Shown here piece after piece: positions 46,466-58,754 of a stretch of 64,000 nucleotides of DNA. The position numbers were made by a program, and so were the translations under genes. This DNA is from Tetrastigma voinierianum (Eukaryota; Streptophyta; Magnoliopsida; Vitales; Vitaceae). The number at the start of each line of letters is the position of its first letter. Position 1 is the first letter of the stretch. The DNA lies in assembly GCA_016808115.1 (NCBI GenBank), contig JAEQBH010002967.1, positions 1 through 64,000 of the forward strand, given 5' to 3'. Under the pieces are notes generated by a model. It was given only the letters and a program-made list of their open reading frames with translations, had not been told where the DNA came from and did not search any database.

Positions 46466-48883
46466 ATGGTGTAGCGATCAGGCTGTTGCTCGAATCATCT
46501 TCATCTTCATCTTTGCCATAATACGTCTTATTCTTGGTCTTGTCCTGAATACCAAAAGCAACCCCTCCTTCAGTTCAAGTCTTCCATCCTTGCCATTGAT
46601 TCTTCATTTCATACCTTGGATTCATGGAACTCCAGTTCTTCTAGTTTTTGTCTATGGGATAACGTCACTTGTAGTCCTCCTTCAAATTCAAATTCAACTT
46701 CAAGTGTTGTGATTGCTCTCCATCTCTCTAACCTTTATGCAGCTTATGCCTTCTAATTTATTGGCACCGCTCTTTTTCATTAAGTTTGAGGGTGTGACAT
46801 CCAGGCTCCATAGCCCAATTCAAATTCAAACACTTAGGTTTGGTAACCTCAGCAACTTAGTTCACCTAGACCTTAGTTCAAATCTCTTTAATGGATCCAT
46901 TCCTCCTCAACTCTTTAAGTTAAGACATCTTCAGTATCTTGATTTGGGTTCTAACAAACTCCGGGGTGGCTAAGTCCTAAAGTAGGCTCTCTTCAAGACT
47001 TGAGGATGTTGAATTTGAGTTTCAATCTTCTCGGTGGAGAACTCCCTGAAGAGATTGGAAACCTCACAAAGTTCAGGAAACAGCGTCACTTTGGAGTAAC
47101 AAATTCTCGAATGGCATTCCTCTTCCATTTCGTATTTTTGGGAGTTAAGAAATTAGATTTGGCGACAATGCTTTGTCCATGGAAATCCCCACTCATTGTT
47201 TATCCAACTTGTCCTCTCTGTGACGAGGAATAACAATTTGATAGGTGGAATCCAGCCGATGCAAAGCCCGAACAAGTTGGATTCACTCGACAGACGAGCA
47301 CGCTCCTTTGGAGAAATTCCGTGCAGTTTGTTTGATTTCAAAGACTTGTGGTCTTTATCTTGGAGAGGAAACAATGGAATAACAATATGAAGATAATTAC
47401 CCAAATGTACTTTGTCGAATTATCTCTTAGATCTTGTGATCTACAAGGAGAAATTCAGTTGGATTTCTACCCAGCGATAACTTTTGGATCTAAGCAAGAA
47501 TTAGCTCCATGGACCATTTCCATAATGGCTTGCTGAAATTAATTTTGTTTTTCTAATTCTTTCTCATAACAAACTCTTAGGTTCTCTTCCACCTGCTCTC
47601 TTTCTATCTCTAGGACCATTCGTCCTTGATCTCTCCCGTAACAATTTTTCTGGGGAGTTGCCGGAGAACATTGGAGATGCTATGCTTCTCGAAATTCTTA
47701 TGTTGGACTGGAACAAGTTTTCTGGACCTATTCCTCAATCCATTTCCCGAATTCCCAACATTGATCTTGGGTTCATGCTTTGATAGACTTTTCGACCTTG
47801 CATTTTCCCGATTTTGACTACGCTCCAGTGAATCGCGTGCGCGGTTCTGCGTCAACCAATTCTGGGAGAGGTTCCAACCACCTTTCCTACGAGACATTGA
47901 AATTCTTGCATTGGGGAGCTAACAAGTTTTCGGGACCTTACCTTCTTGACCCAGGCGAGAAATGTTAGCGTCTCGAACTCGGGACAACGATATTTAGGTG
48001 AATTACAGCTCCCTTCTCCAAATCTCTTTTAACGGGTTCTAAACACGAGAAGCTCACTAAGACAATCCTAAAACTCTTGCTTCAAAATCTCAGTTCTGAC
48101 CTCTCAAACAACGATCCTGGGAGAGAAATCCCCCGAAAGAGCTTGATTAATAATCTGCAAGTGATTAAGGTACCTCCCGAATGGGACATTGCGGATACCG
48201 GATCTTGATGCTTCAATATCATTGAATGCGAAATTTGTAGCACCAAATTTAAGAGTAAATGAGCGATGGTGGTGGAAGAAGTCTAAACAAGGTCTTCAGG
48301 TAACATTGATATGTACTTCTTGTTAGACTTGTCGAATAACCAACTATCCAGTGAAATCCCGGCCTCGCTAGGCACTCTTAGGCTCTTAAGATGTTCAACC
48401 TCTCCTATAACAAACTCTTCGGAAAACTACCAGCACGCTTAAGTGATTTACAAAATGTAGAGGGTTTGGACTTATCCCATAACAAACTCTCTGGTTCCAT
48501 TCCTACTGCCGTCACAAAGCTTCAACAACTCACTACCTTAGATGTAAGCAACAATCAGTTGACAGGCCGGATTCCTGTCGGTGGCCAAATGAATACCATG
48601 GCGGATCCAAACTTCTATTCCAACAACAGCGGGTTGTGTGGCTTCCAAATTCATCTACCATGTCCTGAAGACCTACCACCATCTCCGAAGCTACAGGAGC
48701 ATGATAACAAGAATCCTTGGATTTTGCAGGAAGCTGTGAGGATTGGATATTCAGTTGGCTTCCTATTAACAATAGGAATCATCTTTCTTGTAGGCTATTT
48801 CAACCCATTACCACCTTCACTTGACCACTTGTCGCTATCATCCCAGCGGTTAATCTAATGATGGGTTTGACCAACTGATCCGG
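46466..48883 (+). pseudogene. LRR receptor-like protein, copy D (C-terminal part open)
   Basis: The ATG at 46,466 meets a stop after one codon. The signal-peptide region is frameshifted; 'CPEYQKQ', the cap and the first LRRs ('LVHLDLSSNLFNGSIPPQL') are readable at 46,540-46,970. The middle (47,150-48,300) is badly scrambled by small indels and GC-rich substitutions. The C-terminal 155 codons (48,391-48,858) are open: LRRs 'LSHNKLSGSIPTAVTKLQQL' and 'LDVSNNQLTG', 'NNSGLCGFQI', an acidic juxtamembrane part, one transmembrane helix near 48,745-48,800 and a short tail ending at TAA. An Athila-like element is inserted 26 bp after that stop. Without a signal peptide the open part could not be a receptor. 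Confidence 0.88.
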
Positions 48884-48888
48884 TCTTC

Positions 48889-50249
48889 TATTGAATACCT
48901 GAGGCAACATTTATATGAATTTTAGTACCTTAAATATATTTTGCTCTTATTTGTATAAGAATAGAGTTTGCAGTGATTCGTGTTTTTGGACTTGTGAGTT
49001 TTTAGGTTAGTGCATAATTGTTATAGGAGTTATTGTCGGAGAATGAATATGGTCATTGCGGATGGCGTAGTGTTGAGAAGAATCTTAGGAAGTGCTATGG
49101 TGTTGGGGGGCAATTGTAGAGCGGTGGTACGACACGCAGGTACCCCCAAGCGGAATTCACGATAGCCATTTGGTACCGGGTACCGGGCAAGCGGTGCCGT
49201 ACCTGACAGAAAATCACAGTGTGAGAGTGATGCAGGTACCACACTTCTTGTCTGGTGCAAACATGTAATTTTGCGGGTTTGTTAAATTCCAATTTAGTTG
49301 CAGGGTATGTTCGTCCTTCGACCACCAATTCGAGATCACAAAGGAAAAGGGTATAAAAGCCAAATGAAAGGTGGAGAGGGTAGCTTTGGATTCTAGGGTT
49401 TCGGTTTCATAGAAAGAGAGTGTTTTTCTTGTAGTTTTGCTAGGGTTCATAGAGTAGAGTAAAATACTTAACTTTTCTTCAGATTATGGATATCTATTAC
49501 ATGTAATCTTTCAGTTAGTTCATATAACTTGGTTTTCTCTTATAGTATTTTGTTCTTTTGATTCTCAATTCTTGCAATTAAAGTGTGATTTTCTCAAGTT
49601 TCTTTTATGAGTGGTTTCTTATCAAATATGAATTGCTTTCTAGTTTCAATGATGTTCTAAACTCCCATGATGGGGTTCTAAAGGTGGAAACTCACCTCGA
49701 TCAAGGTAATAACCCTCAATTCCTCTTTTATACCTCAACGGGATAGTACGATGCTAAGCACTTGTAGAAAAATCTTATAAAACCTTAGTCGGGGCATCCA
49801 TTCTGCAACGTGTGAGCGAGAGATCCTCGATACACGTTGTGTATCGAATGTAGAGTTTGACTGTCGTTTGAACAAGTGTTTATCATCGGCTCGATGGGTT
49901 TTTCGTTCTAAGAGCTTTAATGTAAAATCTTCGCCAGAAGACCATTCGTATAGTTCCTAGATGAGATTGTGAATAAGAGGTAGAATTACTTGATCGGTAG
50001 TCGAATTGGAAACCTAAGAACCCTATCAATCACCTTTACGTTTAAAATAGTCAGCTTGAGTCGGTCCGCTCAATCAACCAACCACAGCCGGTTTTATTTT
50101 AACCACACACTCTTTGGAGAATACTCTGTAAGGATCATCTAGGAAAACCACTCACTTGTGGAAATGACACGTGGACTTCCACGGTAGTATAATCTTGAAG
50201 GCCTTAGTTCCTGCTCTTGAGAATAAATTCGATACGAATTAGGCGATCA
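48889..50249 (+). repeat. 5' LTR of the Athila-like element
   Basis: Begins TATTGAATAC (the 3' LTR has TGTCGAATAC) and ends GGCGATCA. Followed by 'ttttggcggattcttggg', a degraded primer-binding region. The middle carries GGTACC-rich sequence at 49,120-49,250. It is about 130 bp shorter than the 3' LTR, the difference falling in that part. Confidence 0.88.
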
Positions 50250-50598
50250 TTTTGGCGGATTCTTGGGTGTGACAATCTAGTTGATATGAAGAGAGCTAGA
50301 GGTAATTTGCAATTGCATTGCAAATCCGGTACGTTCTCTACCTTTTCTTTTAATTTGTTTTTGTGAAGAATCTAAGTTGGTGTCTGCTCGGAAGGAGTAT
50401 AATTGGTGCATGTATCAGTTTGGGCTGCATAGCGAGCAGCCGACTTGTAAGAATCTGCTTCCAGAAATTTGAGAAGAACCATAGTAAGTCGATTGTTTCA
50501 AGAACCACTGCCTCAATGGACCATCAGGAGTGACACCCCTCTTTTGTACAATGCTCAAAGATACACAGTGACCCCGAGGACTCCATGAACCTCCCGAC

Positions 50599-51700
50599 AT
50601 GGAGATGATGTTGTGCTCAAACCTTCCCGGCCATTGGAGGGGAAATGTTAACTGCATTGAAATCAATATGGGGTTCCCCTTCTGCCCCTTTACTAATGTG
50701 GAAAGAACTCTCAGAGATTTTAATACTCAGAAACCTTATGGAAATTCATGTATTTGCCTACGAAGAGGCTGTAATTCTCATGAAGTCGAGGAGATGATCT
50801 GCCTTCTCCTGTGTATCAAGGTCAGTGCGAGAACTACTTTCATTCGCCTCGAGAGACTTTGAGGATGTTTGCAGTGCGTTCCTCTCTATTGGATCACCTT
50901 TCCATATAATTTGCATGGTGTTATTTCCATTTTCTCTAAAGGAAAAGGAAAAAATATGGTTTCATTCGCTTGCGCCCAATTCAATCTTTACCTGGGAGGA
51001 CATGCGAAATGAGTTCCTTAATAAATTTTTCCCTCCTACACGTACTAATGCACTCATGCGAGCAATCCAAAACTTTTCTGAAAAACCGGGTGAACCTTTT
51101 TCTTTGTAGTATGGGAAGATCTACGGACCTCCTCCCATCTTTATCCTACTTATGGTTTAGATGTTGGACAAATTTGTGTGTATTTTCATCAAGGGCTATC
51201 CTTGAATAATAAACAATACATCCAAATGATGTGCGCGGGAGAGTTTTATGAGAAAAGTGCGAGGGAAGCAATTCAATTCTTTGACACCATAGTAGAAAAT
51301 GCTCGAACATGGGAGACTAATACCTCCTTAGATACTGCTAAAGTGCATAGTACACTTACGAGGGGGAGAATCCATCACTTTAAGAGGAATGTTCTGAAGC
51401 AAAATTGCTAACTAGAGGAAGTTGGAGGCTATAGAATTGAAAAAGGTGAATGAGGTAACTAGTGCGCCTCAAGTACCCTCACTGCCTATAGGATCTAGAG
51501 TGGAGGAGCTATGCATCATTTGCGATGACCCCACCCACTCAACTATTAATTGCCCTAACCTTCCTCAAGTTAAGGGAGTAATCCAAATAGAGCAAGCTAA
51601 TGCTCTTAACTACCAAAGGAAGCCTTTCAATTCTCCATACTCCAAAACCCCCAAGGTCAAAATAGTGTTGGAGTCTCAGGTCTAAGTGAGGGCACCTTCG
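50599..51700 (+). pseudogene. Athila-like gag remnant
   Basis: The capsid region is readable at 50,825-51,109 ('LFPFSLKEKEKIWFHSL', 'FLNKFFPPTRT'), continuing in another frame at 51,178-51,411. A CCHC zinc knuckle, CIICDDPTHSTINC (C-x2-C-x4-H-x4-C), lies at 51,512-51,553 and would bind nucleic acid in the capsid. A stop after 'GEPFSL' and frame changes near 51,110 and 51,415 disrupt the gene. Confidence 0.85.
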
Positions 51701-51962
51701 AACATTGCAAGGGGCGTGCCACTCTTCGAGTGGTAGGTAATTGACAAAACCATTCGACCCGAGGCAGGTGCAGAGTTGCAAAATGAACCGATCCGGGATG
51801 ATGAGTCAATTGGACAAACCTCATGTTCTAAGGCCAGATGTTCTGTGGTGACTAAAGAAAAAAGGCAAGGCTTCCCATGTCGCTCCTACCCCATACCCTC
51901 ATAGGTTGCGTGCCCCATAGAAAGTGAACAATCATTCTTAAATTTATGAGTTGTTCAAATAG

Positions 51963-52430
51963 GTGAAGTTGAACATTCCTTTACTAGATGCCATTAAGCA
52001 GATCCCGTCATATGCCAAGTTTTTGAAAGATTTGTGCACTATAAAGAGAAAACTAGGTGTCAACAAGGAGGCATTTATGACTGAGCAATCCACCTCATTG
52101 ATCCGAAATAATTTTCCCAAAATACAAAGACCCAGGAAGCCCTACTATTTCCATAGTGGTAGGGAATTCAAAGTTGGGACATGCTCTAGTGGATTTAAGG
52201 GCAAGTGTTAACTTGTTGCCTTACTCGGTCTATGTTGAGCTAGGGTTAGGAGAATTAGAACCAACCAATATCACCCTCCAATTAGCTGATCGTAGTGTGA
52301 AGATTCCTAGAGGGATAGTGAATGATGTATTGGTGCAAGTGGACAGTTCTCTGCTCACCGTAGTTTGTTGTGTGACACTTTCCCGGCACAGTGGTGACAG
52401 GGACTCAATTCCCGGTGATTCTTGGTAGGC
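51963..52430 (+). pseudogene. Aspartic protease region of the Athila-like element
   Basis: The sequence around 52,160-52,380 reads as a retropepsin-like domain ('SVNLLPYSVY', 'LQLADRSVKIPRGI', 'DVLVQVD'). The expected active-site D-x-G is D-L-R at 52,192-52,200, so the catalytic motif is lost (Gly to Arg). An upstream piece at 51,963-52,130 ('LNIPLLDAIKQIPSYAKFLK') is the usual linker between gag and protease. The frame shifts near 52,150. Confidence 0.85.
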
Positions 52431-53222
52431 CATTCTTGGCCCTTTGCTAATCTGCGTCATACTGCTGTGGGGAGGGGATTAATGACACTATCATTTGAAA
52501 GGTAACATATTAGTCAACTTGAATATCTTTAATGTTATGAGGAAATAGGGGATGAGGAGGATGTTTGTGAGTGAATATGATAGACTCTATGGTGGCAGCA
52601 GCTATTGTAGATCATGTCTCCTCACGATGATCCTCATGTATCAAAGTAATCCCGAGTTGGGTTGAGGGTGACCACATGCGGTCGGATTTCTACACTCCAT
52701 AATTAAAGCCTGATTGGTATTGGAGAGCAAGGCACCTAAATTTGAACCGTTGCCACCAATCGAGACACAAAGGGTATTACCTTCAAGAGAGACCACCAAC
52801 CCCAGTTGAAACCTTTACCATCACATCTCTAAATATGAATTCCTGTGTGGGTAAGAAACTTTTTTTTAATCATATCTTCCTTTTTAGAGTCTGAACAAGA
52901 AAATAAGCCGTCAAGATATCGAGAACCCCACAAAACCTATGTGATGACAATTGCAGATATTAAGGGAATTAAATTTCTTGATATGCAATAATACAGGATT
53001 CATTCTGGGAAAGAGGATGTTAAACCCTCACAAACTACTGCACGACTAAACCCAATCAAGGAAAGAAGTGGTCAAGAAAGAGGTTCTGAAAACTCGACGT
53101 AGGTGTTATTTACCCCATCGCAGACAGCGCGGGTCACCCCAACCTCGTGCAGCCTTAAGAACCGAGCCGATGGTAGCAAATGAAAATAATGAGCTAATTC
53201 CCACTGTACGTCAAAGCTGAGG

Positions 53223-53615
53223 GTGTGCATAGATTATAGGAAACTCAATGCGGGTACTAGGAAAGATCACTTCCCTTTACCTTTTATGGATCAAATGTTG
53301 GAGAGAGTTGCAGGGCATGAATTTTATTGTTTTCTCAATGGGTACTCGGGGTATAATCAAATTGAGATATCTTTAGAAGATAAAGAGAAAACCACATTCA
53401 CCTGTCCTCTTGGCACATTTTTCTTTAGGAAAATGCCCTTTGGATTATGTAATGCACCAGAACCTTTCCACGTGCATGATGGGGATTTTCGCGCTGATAT
53501 ATTAGAAATCATTTTGGAAATTTTCATGGATGACTTTTCGCTCGAGATTCATACGAGGATGTCTCGAGAATCTAATAGGTATCGAGAGATGTTAAGAGAA
53601 GAACCTCGTGGTTAA
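53223..53615 (+). pseudogene. Reverse transcriptase region of the Athila-like element
   Basis: A 130-codon open piece holds the RT core: 'CIDYRKLN', 'DHFPLPFMDQMLERVAG', 'GYSGYNQI', 'KMPFGLCNAP', and the catalytic box as FMDD in 'EIFMDDFS'. The regions before and after (52,560-53,220 and 53,616-53,960) continue the domain in shifted frames. A piece at 53,767-53,961 reads like the RT-RNase H connection. Confidence 0.9.
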
Positions 53616-53766
53616 ATTGGGAAAAGTGTCACTCATGGTGACACAAGGGATCAGTTCTTAGGTCACGTGAGTTTCAAAAGGAATCGAGGTGGATAAGGGC
53701 TAAAGTCGAGTTAATCTCAACTTACTCACCCCTAAGTGTGTTAGAGATATAAGATCATTCTTAGAC

Positions 53767-54300
53767 ATGCTGGATTCTATAGGGAGATTCATAAAAGATT
53801 TCAAAGGCCATACTCGGGTCCCTTATGCAATTTTGTTTCCAAGGACATCCCTTTTCGCATGGTCACAGCAAGCCATGGTCGCTTTGATAAACTCAAAACT
53901 ATACTGTCTCCTCCTATCATCATGCGATCTCCTAATTGAACCTCCTCGAGATCATGTGTGACGCTAGTGATTATGCTATAGGCTGTTTTAGGGACAAAGG
54001 GAAGATAAAAAGGTTGGTGGATCTACGCGCCAACAAAACTCTAGGATGTCGCTCACAAAACTACACAACTACTTTAAAAGAGTTTTAGCCGCCGCTTTTT
54101 CCTCAGAAAAGTTCAGTCATACATCAGAATAGTCTCCCGTGAACCATTTTCACGATCATGCAACACTAAAGGATTTGCCATCAATAGTATGACAATCGCT
54201 TAACTAGGTGGATTTTACTGTACAAGAATTTAACCTCGACTATTAAAGATAAAAAGTGGAACAGAGTGTGGTAGCCGACCACTTCTTATCTCGTTACCTC
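53767..54300 (+). pseudogene. RNase H region of the Athila-like element
   Basis: 'EIMCDASDYAIG' at 53,947-53,982 is the start of the gypsy RNase H fold with its catalytic Asp. 'KTLGCRSQNYTTTLKE' follows near 54,036, and an end piece with 'VVADHFLSRY' near 54,270. Frames change at least twice. Confidence 0.75.
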
Positions 54301-54381
54301 CGATCCACTTCCTCACTCTGGCCTCGCCTATAGGCGATAGTTTCCCGACGAGTAGCTGGGCTCTCGTGGATCGCCCATGGT

Positions 54382-55640
54382 ATGGGACATAGTGAATTAT
54401 CCGTGACCGGTCACCCCACCCCAATGGACCTCTCAACAAAAAGGAAATTCGCGACATTAAGAAATATTACTGATGACCCATATCTCGCTAAATACCGTCC
54501 GCACTCACTGATGGGCTGCGTGTACCCACGACGATCAAATCAAGTGCTCACTTTTCGCTTATCTCTGGCTTCAGGAGGGCATTTCTCTCTCTACGAGGAA
54601 AACTCGCGACAAAATCTCGTAGCGTCGGCTTTACCGGGCCCACACTTTAAAGATTGTTTTGAATTCTCGGGCGAAAACTTGTTCCTGGGTGTCAACACCA
54701 GAGGGGTCATTAAGAAGGAACATGGGATGCCTCTACTCCCTATTTTAATCATTGAAATTTTCAATTGCCGGGTATAGACTTGCCAGGCCTTTTTACTCTC
54801 AGGTACCTTTACATTTTGTCAAGCCGCTGACTGCGTGCCAACGAGAACTAATGACCACAAGGTTGTTTTGAAATTTATAAAAGAAACACATTTTTTCTCG
54901 CTCGAGTGCCTCGTGCAATCATTAGCAAGTGACGGGGCCTCCATTTTTGCACCGATCTTTGAGAATTTGTTGAAAAGTAATGAGTCACACACAAAGTTTT
55001 AACAACATATCACCCACAAACCAATGGTCGTGCCGAACAGCTAATAGGAGATCAAACATATTCGAAAAACGGCCGCCTCTAAATCGCAAGGATTGGTCGC
55101 CTGACTTACTAATGCTCTTTCGGGGGCTTACCGAACGCTGTACCATTCGTATGTCTCCCTATGTGGCTTTTTTATGGCAAGGCTTCTGTCATCCGTCAAG
55201 AGAAATGGAGCATGCGGCATATCGAAAGCATTAAAACTCTAATTTTGATTCTAAGCAAGGCAAACAACGCCTCGCCGCAGATGAACGAAGCCGATGAATT
55301 GAGGCTGAATCATATGAGAGCTCCCGACTTATGAAAGAGAGGCTCAAGCTGATCCATGACAAGACCATTGTTCTGAAGATTCCGTGATCTCACCAAAAGG
55401 TATTACTATACAAATCTGCATATACATGTTTCCGTGAAACTTTATTCTGTGTGGACTCGGCCCGTCTGTCAAGGTAGTTTACCCATATGGTGCAAGCGGA
55501 GATTGAAAAGCCAAAAATGGGAAACTTTAAAGTCAATGGCCAACGCTTTAAAGCCATTTCCTCGGAGCACGCTGACCGCCAAGAGAGAGAGCGAGGAACT
55601 GTAGATCCGCTCTACCAGGATGCTCCTTCAGAGTAATTTC
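54382..55640 (+). pseudogene. Integrase region of the Athila-like element
   Basis: An open piece (54,382-54,777) covers the N-terminal part of integrase ('TGHPTPMDLSTKRKF', 'GGHFS', 'MPLLPILIIEIF'). The zinc-binding His/Cys residues are largely lost. Core-domain fragments follow in other frames: 'TRTNDHKVVLKFIKE' (54,850), 'NRKDWSPDL' (55,070), 'SPYVAFLWQGFCHPSREMEH' (55,155-55,214). The C-terminal part has 'NFKVNGQRFK' at 55,524. It is non-functional. Confidence 0.8.
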
Positions 55641-55649
55641 TATCCTACC

Positions 55650-58600
55650 TTATTGTATATAAGTTTTTGTTTTCTTTCTTGCATTTCTTTATGCTTTCTT
55701 TATTTCGTCTGCTTTTGTTTTCAAATAAAAAAAAAAATGTCAAACTAACTGCTATTCGCTTATTTATCTTAAGCCTCCATTTCTCGTCATGTGGTACTCG
55801 TGCATCGAGGACAATGCCGCATTTGTAGTGGGGCGGCACACATCGGGTTGAACCAACTACTCGACCTGTGATGTATGTAGCCGCATACGACTTCGCTGTA
55901 CGAAAGACTCCACGTAGTGTCACCGCACTCTACACAATAACAAGCACGCACAAAATTTCTTTGCGGTTCATATTTGCGGGACCTTATCACCCCGACCTCG
56001 CTCTAATTCCCTACACAAGCTACACTTTCTGCTTCAAACTCTTGTTTTGCCTGCTATCGCTTCAGCCTGTACTTTGTTTAGCACTCTTTGTTAACTGTAT
56101 GCATCATATTCCCCTTCCGAGGAACACCAGCTTACTAACCTGGAAGACATTTTAGGCTCATCATTTCTCGTGTTAGCCAAATTATTTCAATTACCCCTTC
56201 CACCCATTTTCGAGCCTTGAATTGCCAATTCGCCGAATCCTAGGAAATCATGATCACGGGTGAAGCAATAAAGGACTCCATGGTAAGAGTGAAGGTGTCA
56301 AGAGAGTGGAAGTACACCATACCCGGTGGAACACAAATCAGTCATGAGAGATGAGTAGGGGAGAGAATGAGTATCCGCTGAACTGAGACGGAGGGCATTC
56401 GAAAAGGGCATATCTATCTGCGATCATTGCTCCAAATTTACAAAAAAAAAAAGGGACAATGGTACGGGCATTTACTCTTACCGGCATTCTGCATTTCATC
56501 ACGCGCAAAAAGTGGCGCAAACGCCATTCGTGGCACGGCAGGCATCGGCCGCTTTAAAAAAGGGCCAAATTAGGGTTTTCTTCCCCATTTTGTCCCCTTT
56601 TCATCTCCTTCCCACCTCTCTCCATTCCCATATAAGAGAGAACCCCACCTACTTTTCTCTCTCTACACGAGCAACCCGAGGATCAAACGTTCATGCCGCA
56701 TTTCACTGCTCCGACCCGATCCTTCCTCGCCCCGTCGCACGTCACGCGGTAAGCACCCTCATTTCTTCGAGAGCATCCTTTGGGTCGCGAATATTTCATC
56801 AGTCCACATGGATTTTCGTGGCTTCGCTGGTAGTATTCTCGTTTCGGGTGGATTAGTGGCACTACCGATGGTACGGGAGGAAGTTTCCGACCGAATCAAC
56901 GGGGCCAGCCCAATACTGCGAGAGGTCGCCGATATTATTCGTGTGTTCGGGGCCGTATTTTCTATATTTGCTATTCTTGCCATATTTATGGCAAGATCTA
57001 AAAACATTGAGCGCAAGGCCCTAGCTCTTTCTACGAGCGGGTCGTGAAGAAACTAAAGTCGATACCTCGTAGAATTATAAAGAAAGGAAAGGAAAGCGGG
57101 CAGATCTGGCTATCCGGAGTAAGGAGGCATCAAAGAGCGAAGATGAGGAGATTGAAGCCATGTTTGCCGAGTCTTCTGATTCAGAACGGGAAAAGTGGGC
57201 CCAATCAATCGTAGCTGGTTTTCATCATGAAAGGTGGTGAAAGTGGGACACATTCACCACCCATCCTATCAGGGCTATTATTCAAGAGAAAAATTTGCAA
57301 TTTGTCTGTGCTAAAGTACAAGGGTATCTACTGACCTTGGTCCCCAATGGGAATCGTGGTATTCTAATTGAGAGAAAATCGTGCCATGGTGATACCTTCG
57401 CTGTAGAGACCATTGTTACGGGAAAACAATTCAAAGATCGCCTTTGATTCGATAGTTCACTCATTGCATGTCCGCCCCGCCGGCCCCATGACCTACCCTT
57501 ACCCTCTCGTGGCCATTACCGAGTCTGATGCTGTGGTTACGTCATCGATGCGCGTGCACTCCATCCGGCCGCTATGAGGTTTTATGCGCAAGGAGTTCGC
57601 TCCGGGTGGAAGCCTTCGTTCGAATATGCGTTGATGAACAAAATTATTCACACAAGGATCGATCGGGCGGAAAAGAGCAATTGCCAAGCAAAGAAGAAAT
57701 TTAGTTTCTATATGAGGTGATGACTAGAAAGCTCATTGATTATGCCTTGGTTATATGGTGTGTTATGAGGGATTTTCTGCAATCCCCTTAACTCGAAAAA
57801 TGTGCATATCCCATTCCCAACTCTAGTTACACCAGGAAGCCAAGTAAGAATTAGAGTGGTTAGAGAAAAGAGAATTCTTCCGAAGCTGGGGCCCATTACA
57901 AACCAAACTGAGGCTAAGAGCCGAGCTGCATCCACAAGACCTTAGCCTTCACGTTCTCCTACGGCTATATCTAGGGCCTCTTTTTCCTCAGCTCAAGGGT
58001 CGATGAGCACATCTCCTTTGAAAAGGATGGAGCCGCGGTGAGGGCGGTCAGTTGGGCGTATACTGGAAAGCAACAACCGGACCGCTGCGGATCCTGTGCT
58101 CGAGTTACATCCGCCAAGGAGTACTTGCAGCAAGATGCCCTCCCGACTCTGGTAGCGGATTCATGGAGCTCGACGATCGTGGTTGAGAGGATGCATTCTC
58201 TTCTTCGATGTATGATGGGGAGGGTGTATGTTGAAGATGGTGGGTTAGAATAGGGGTGGAAGTTGGTAATTGCAGAGACCTCAATCCACTTCATGCAAAC
58301 ACCCATTTTGCTCATATGTTCTATTTTCCAGGTTTCGTCTGGTCGTTAAGCAAGCCCGAAAGACCTTTATTTTAGTTGTGTTAGCTTGCTCCTTTTTGAC
58401 TTTTATGCATATTAGTTGCTTGGTGGGATGTTAAATCGCTTGCCTTTATAATATCGCTCATTTCACTTTGGTGATTTCATTGCAAATTCTTCTTTTTCTC
58501 AATTCCATAGTCCCTTATATGAATATCTTGGTTTTGTAACAGTTTGTTATTATGTTCATTGCTTGAGACTGTGGTTTTAATTGAGTTAGACAGTTGCATA

Positions 58601-58754
58601 CCCTGTCAGGTTGAAGTACTATGTTCAATTTTTGCCCTTTTGGGGAAACTTGCAAAGATTAACTGCACCTAGCACATTTTGTTGGAAATCATATTCAAAG
58701 TAGTGTTACTGGGCTCAAATCTTCAAGGTAGACTAGCAAGATGTAGTCAGGGTG
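55650..58754 (+). other. Post-pol region of the Athila-like element
   Basis: About 3.1 kb between the integrase end and the 3' LTR. Athila elements carry a long post-pol region that may hold an envelope-like frame. Short open pieces occur (56,512-56,856 and 56,808-57,047). The latter ends in a hydrophobic segment followed by 'MARSKNIERKALAL'. Acidic Ser/Glu-rich coding-like sequence lies near 57,120-57,200. I cannot assign these to a family with confidence, and the whole is frameshifted. Confidence 0.45.

Noticed and set aside
56808..57047. Envelope-like protein with a membrane segment
   Set aside because: Only one short open piece with one hydrophobic run; surrounding frames are broken and no family motif is visible, so I leave it unassigned.
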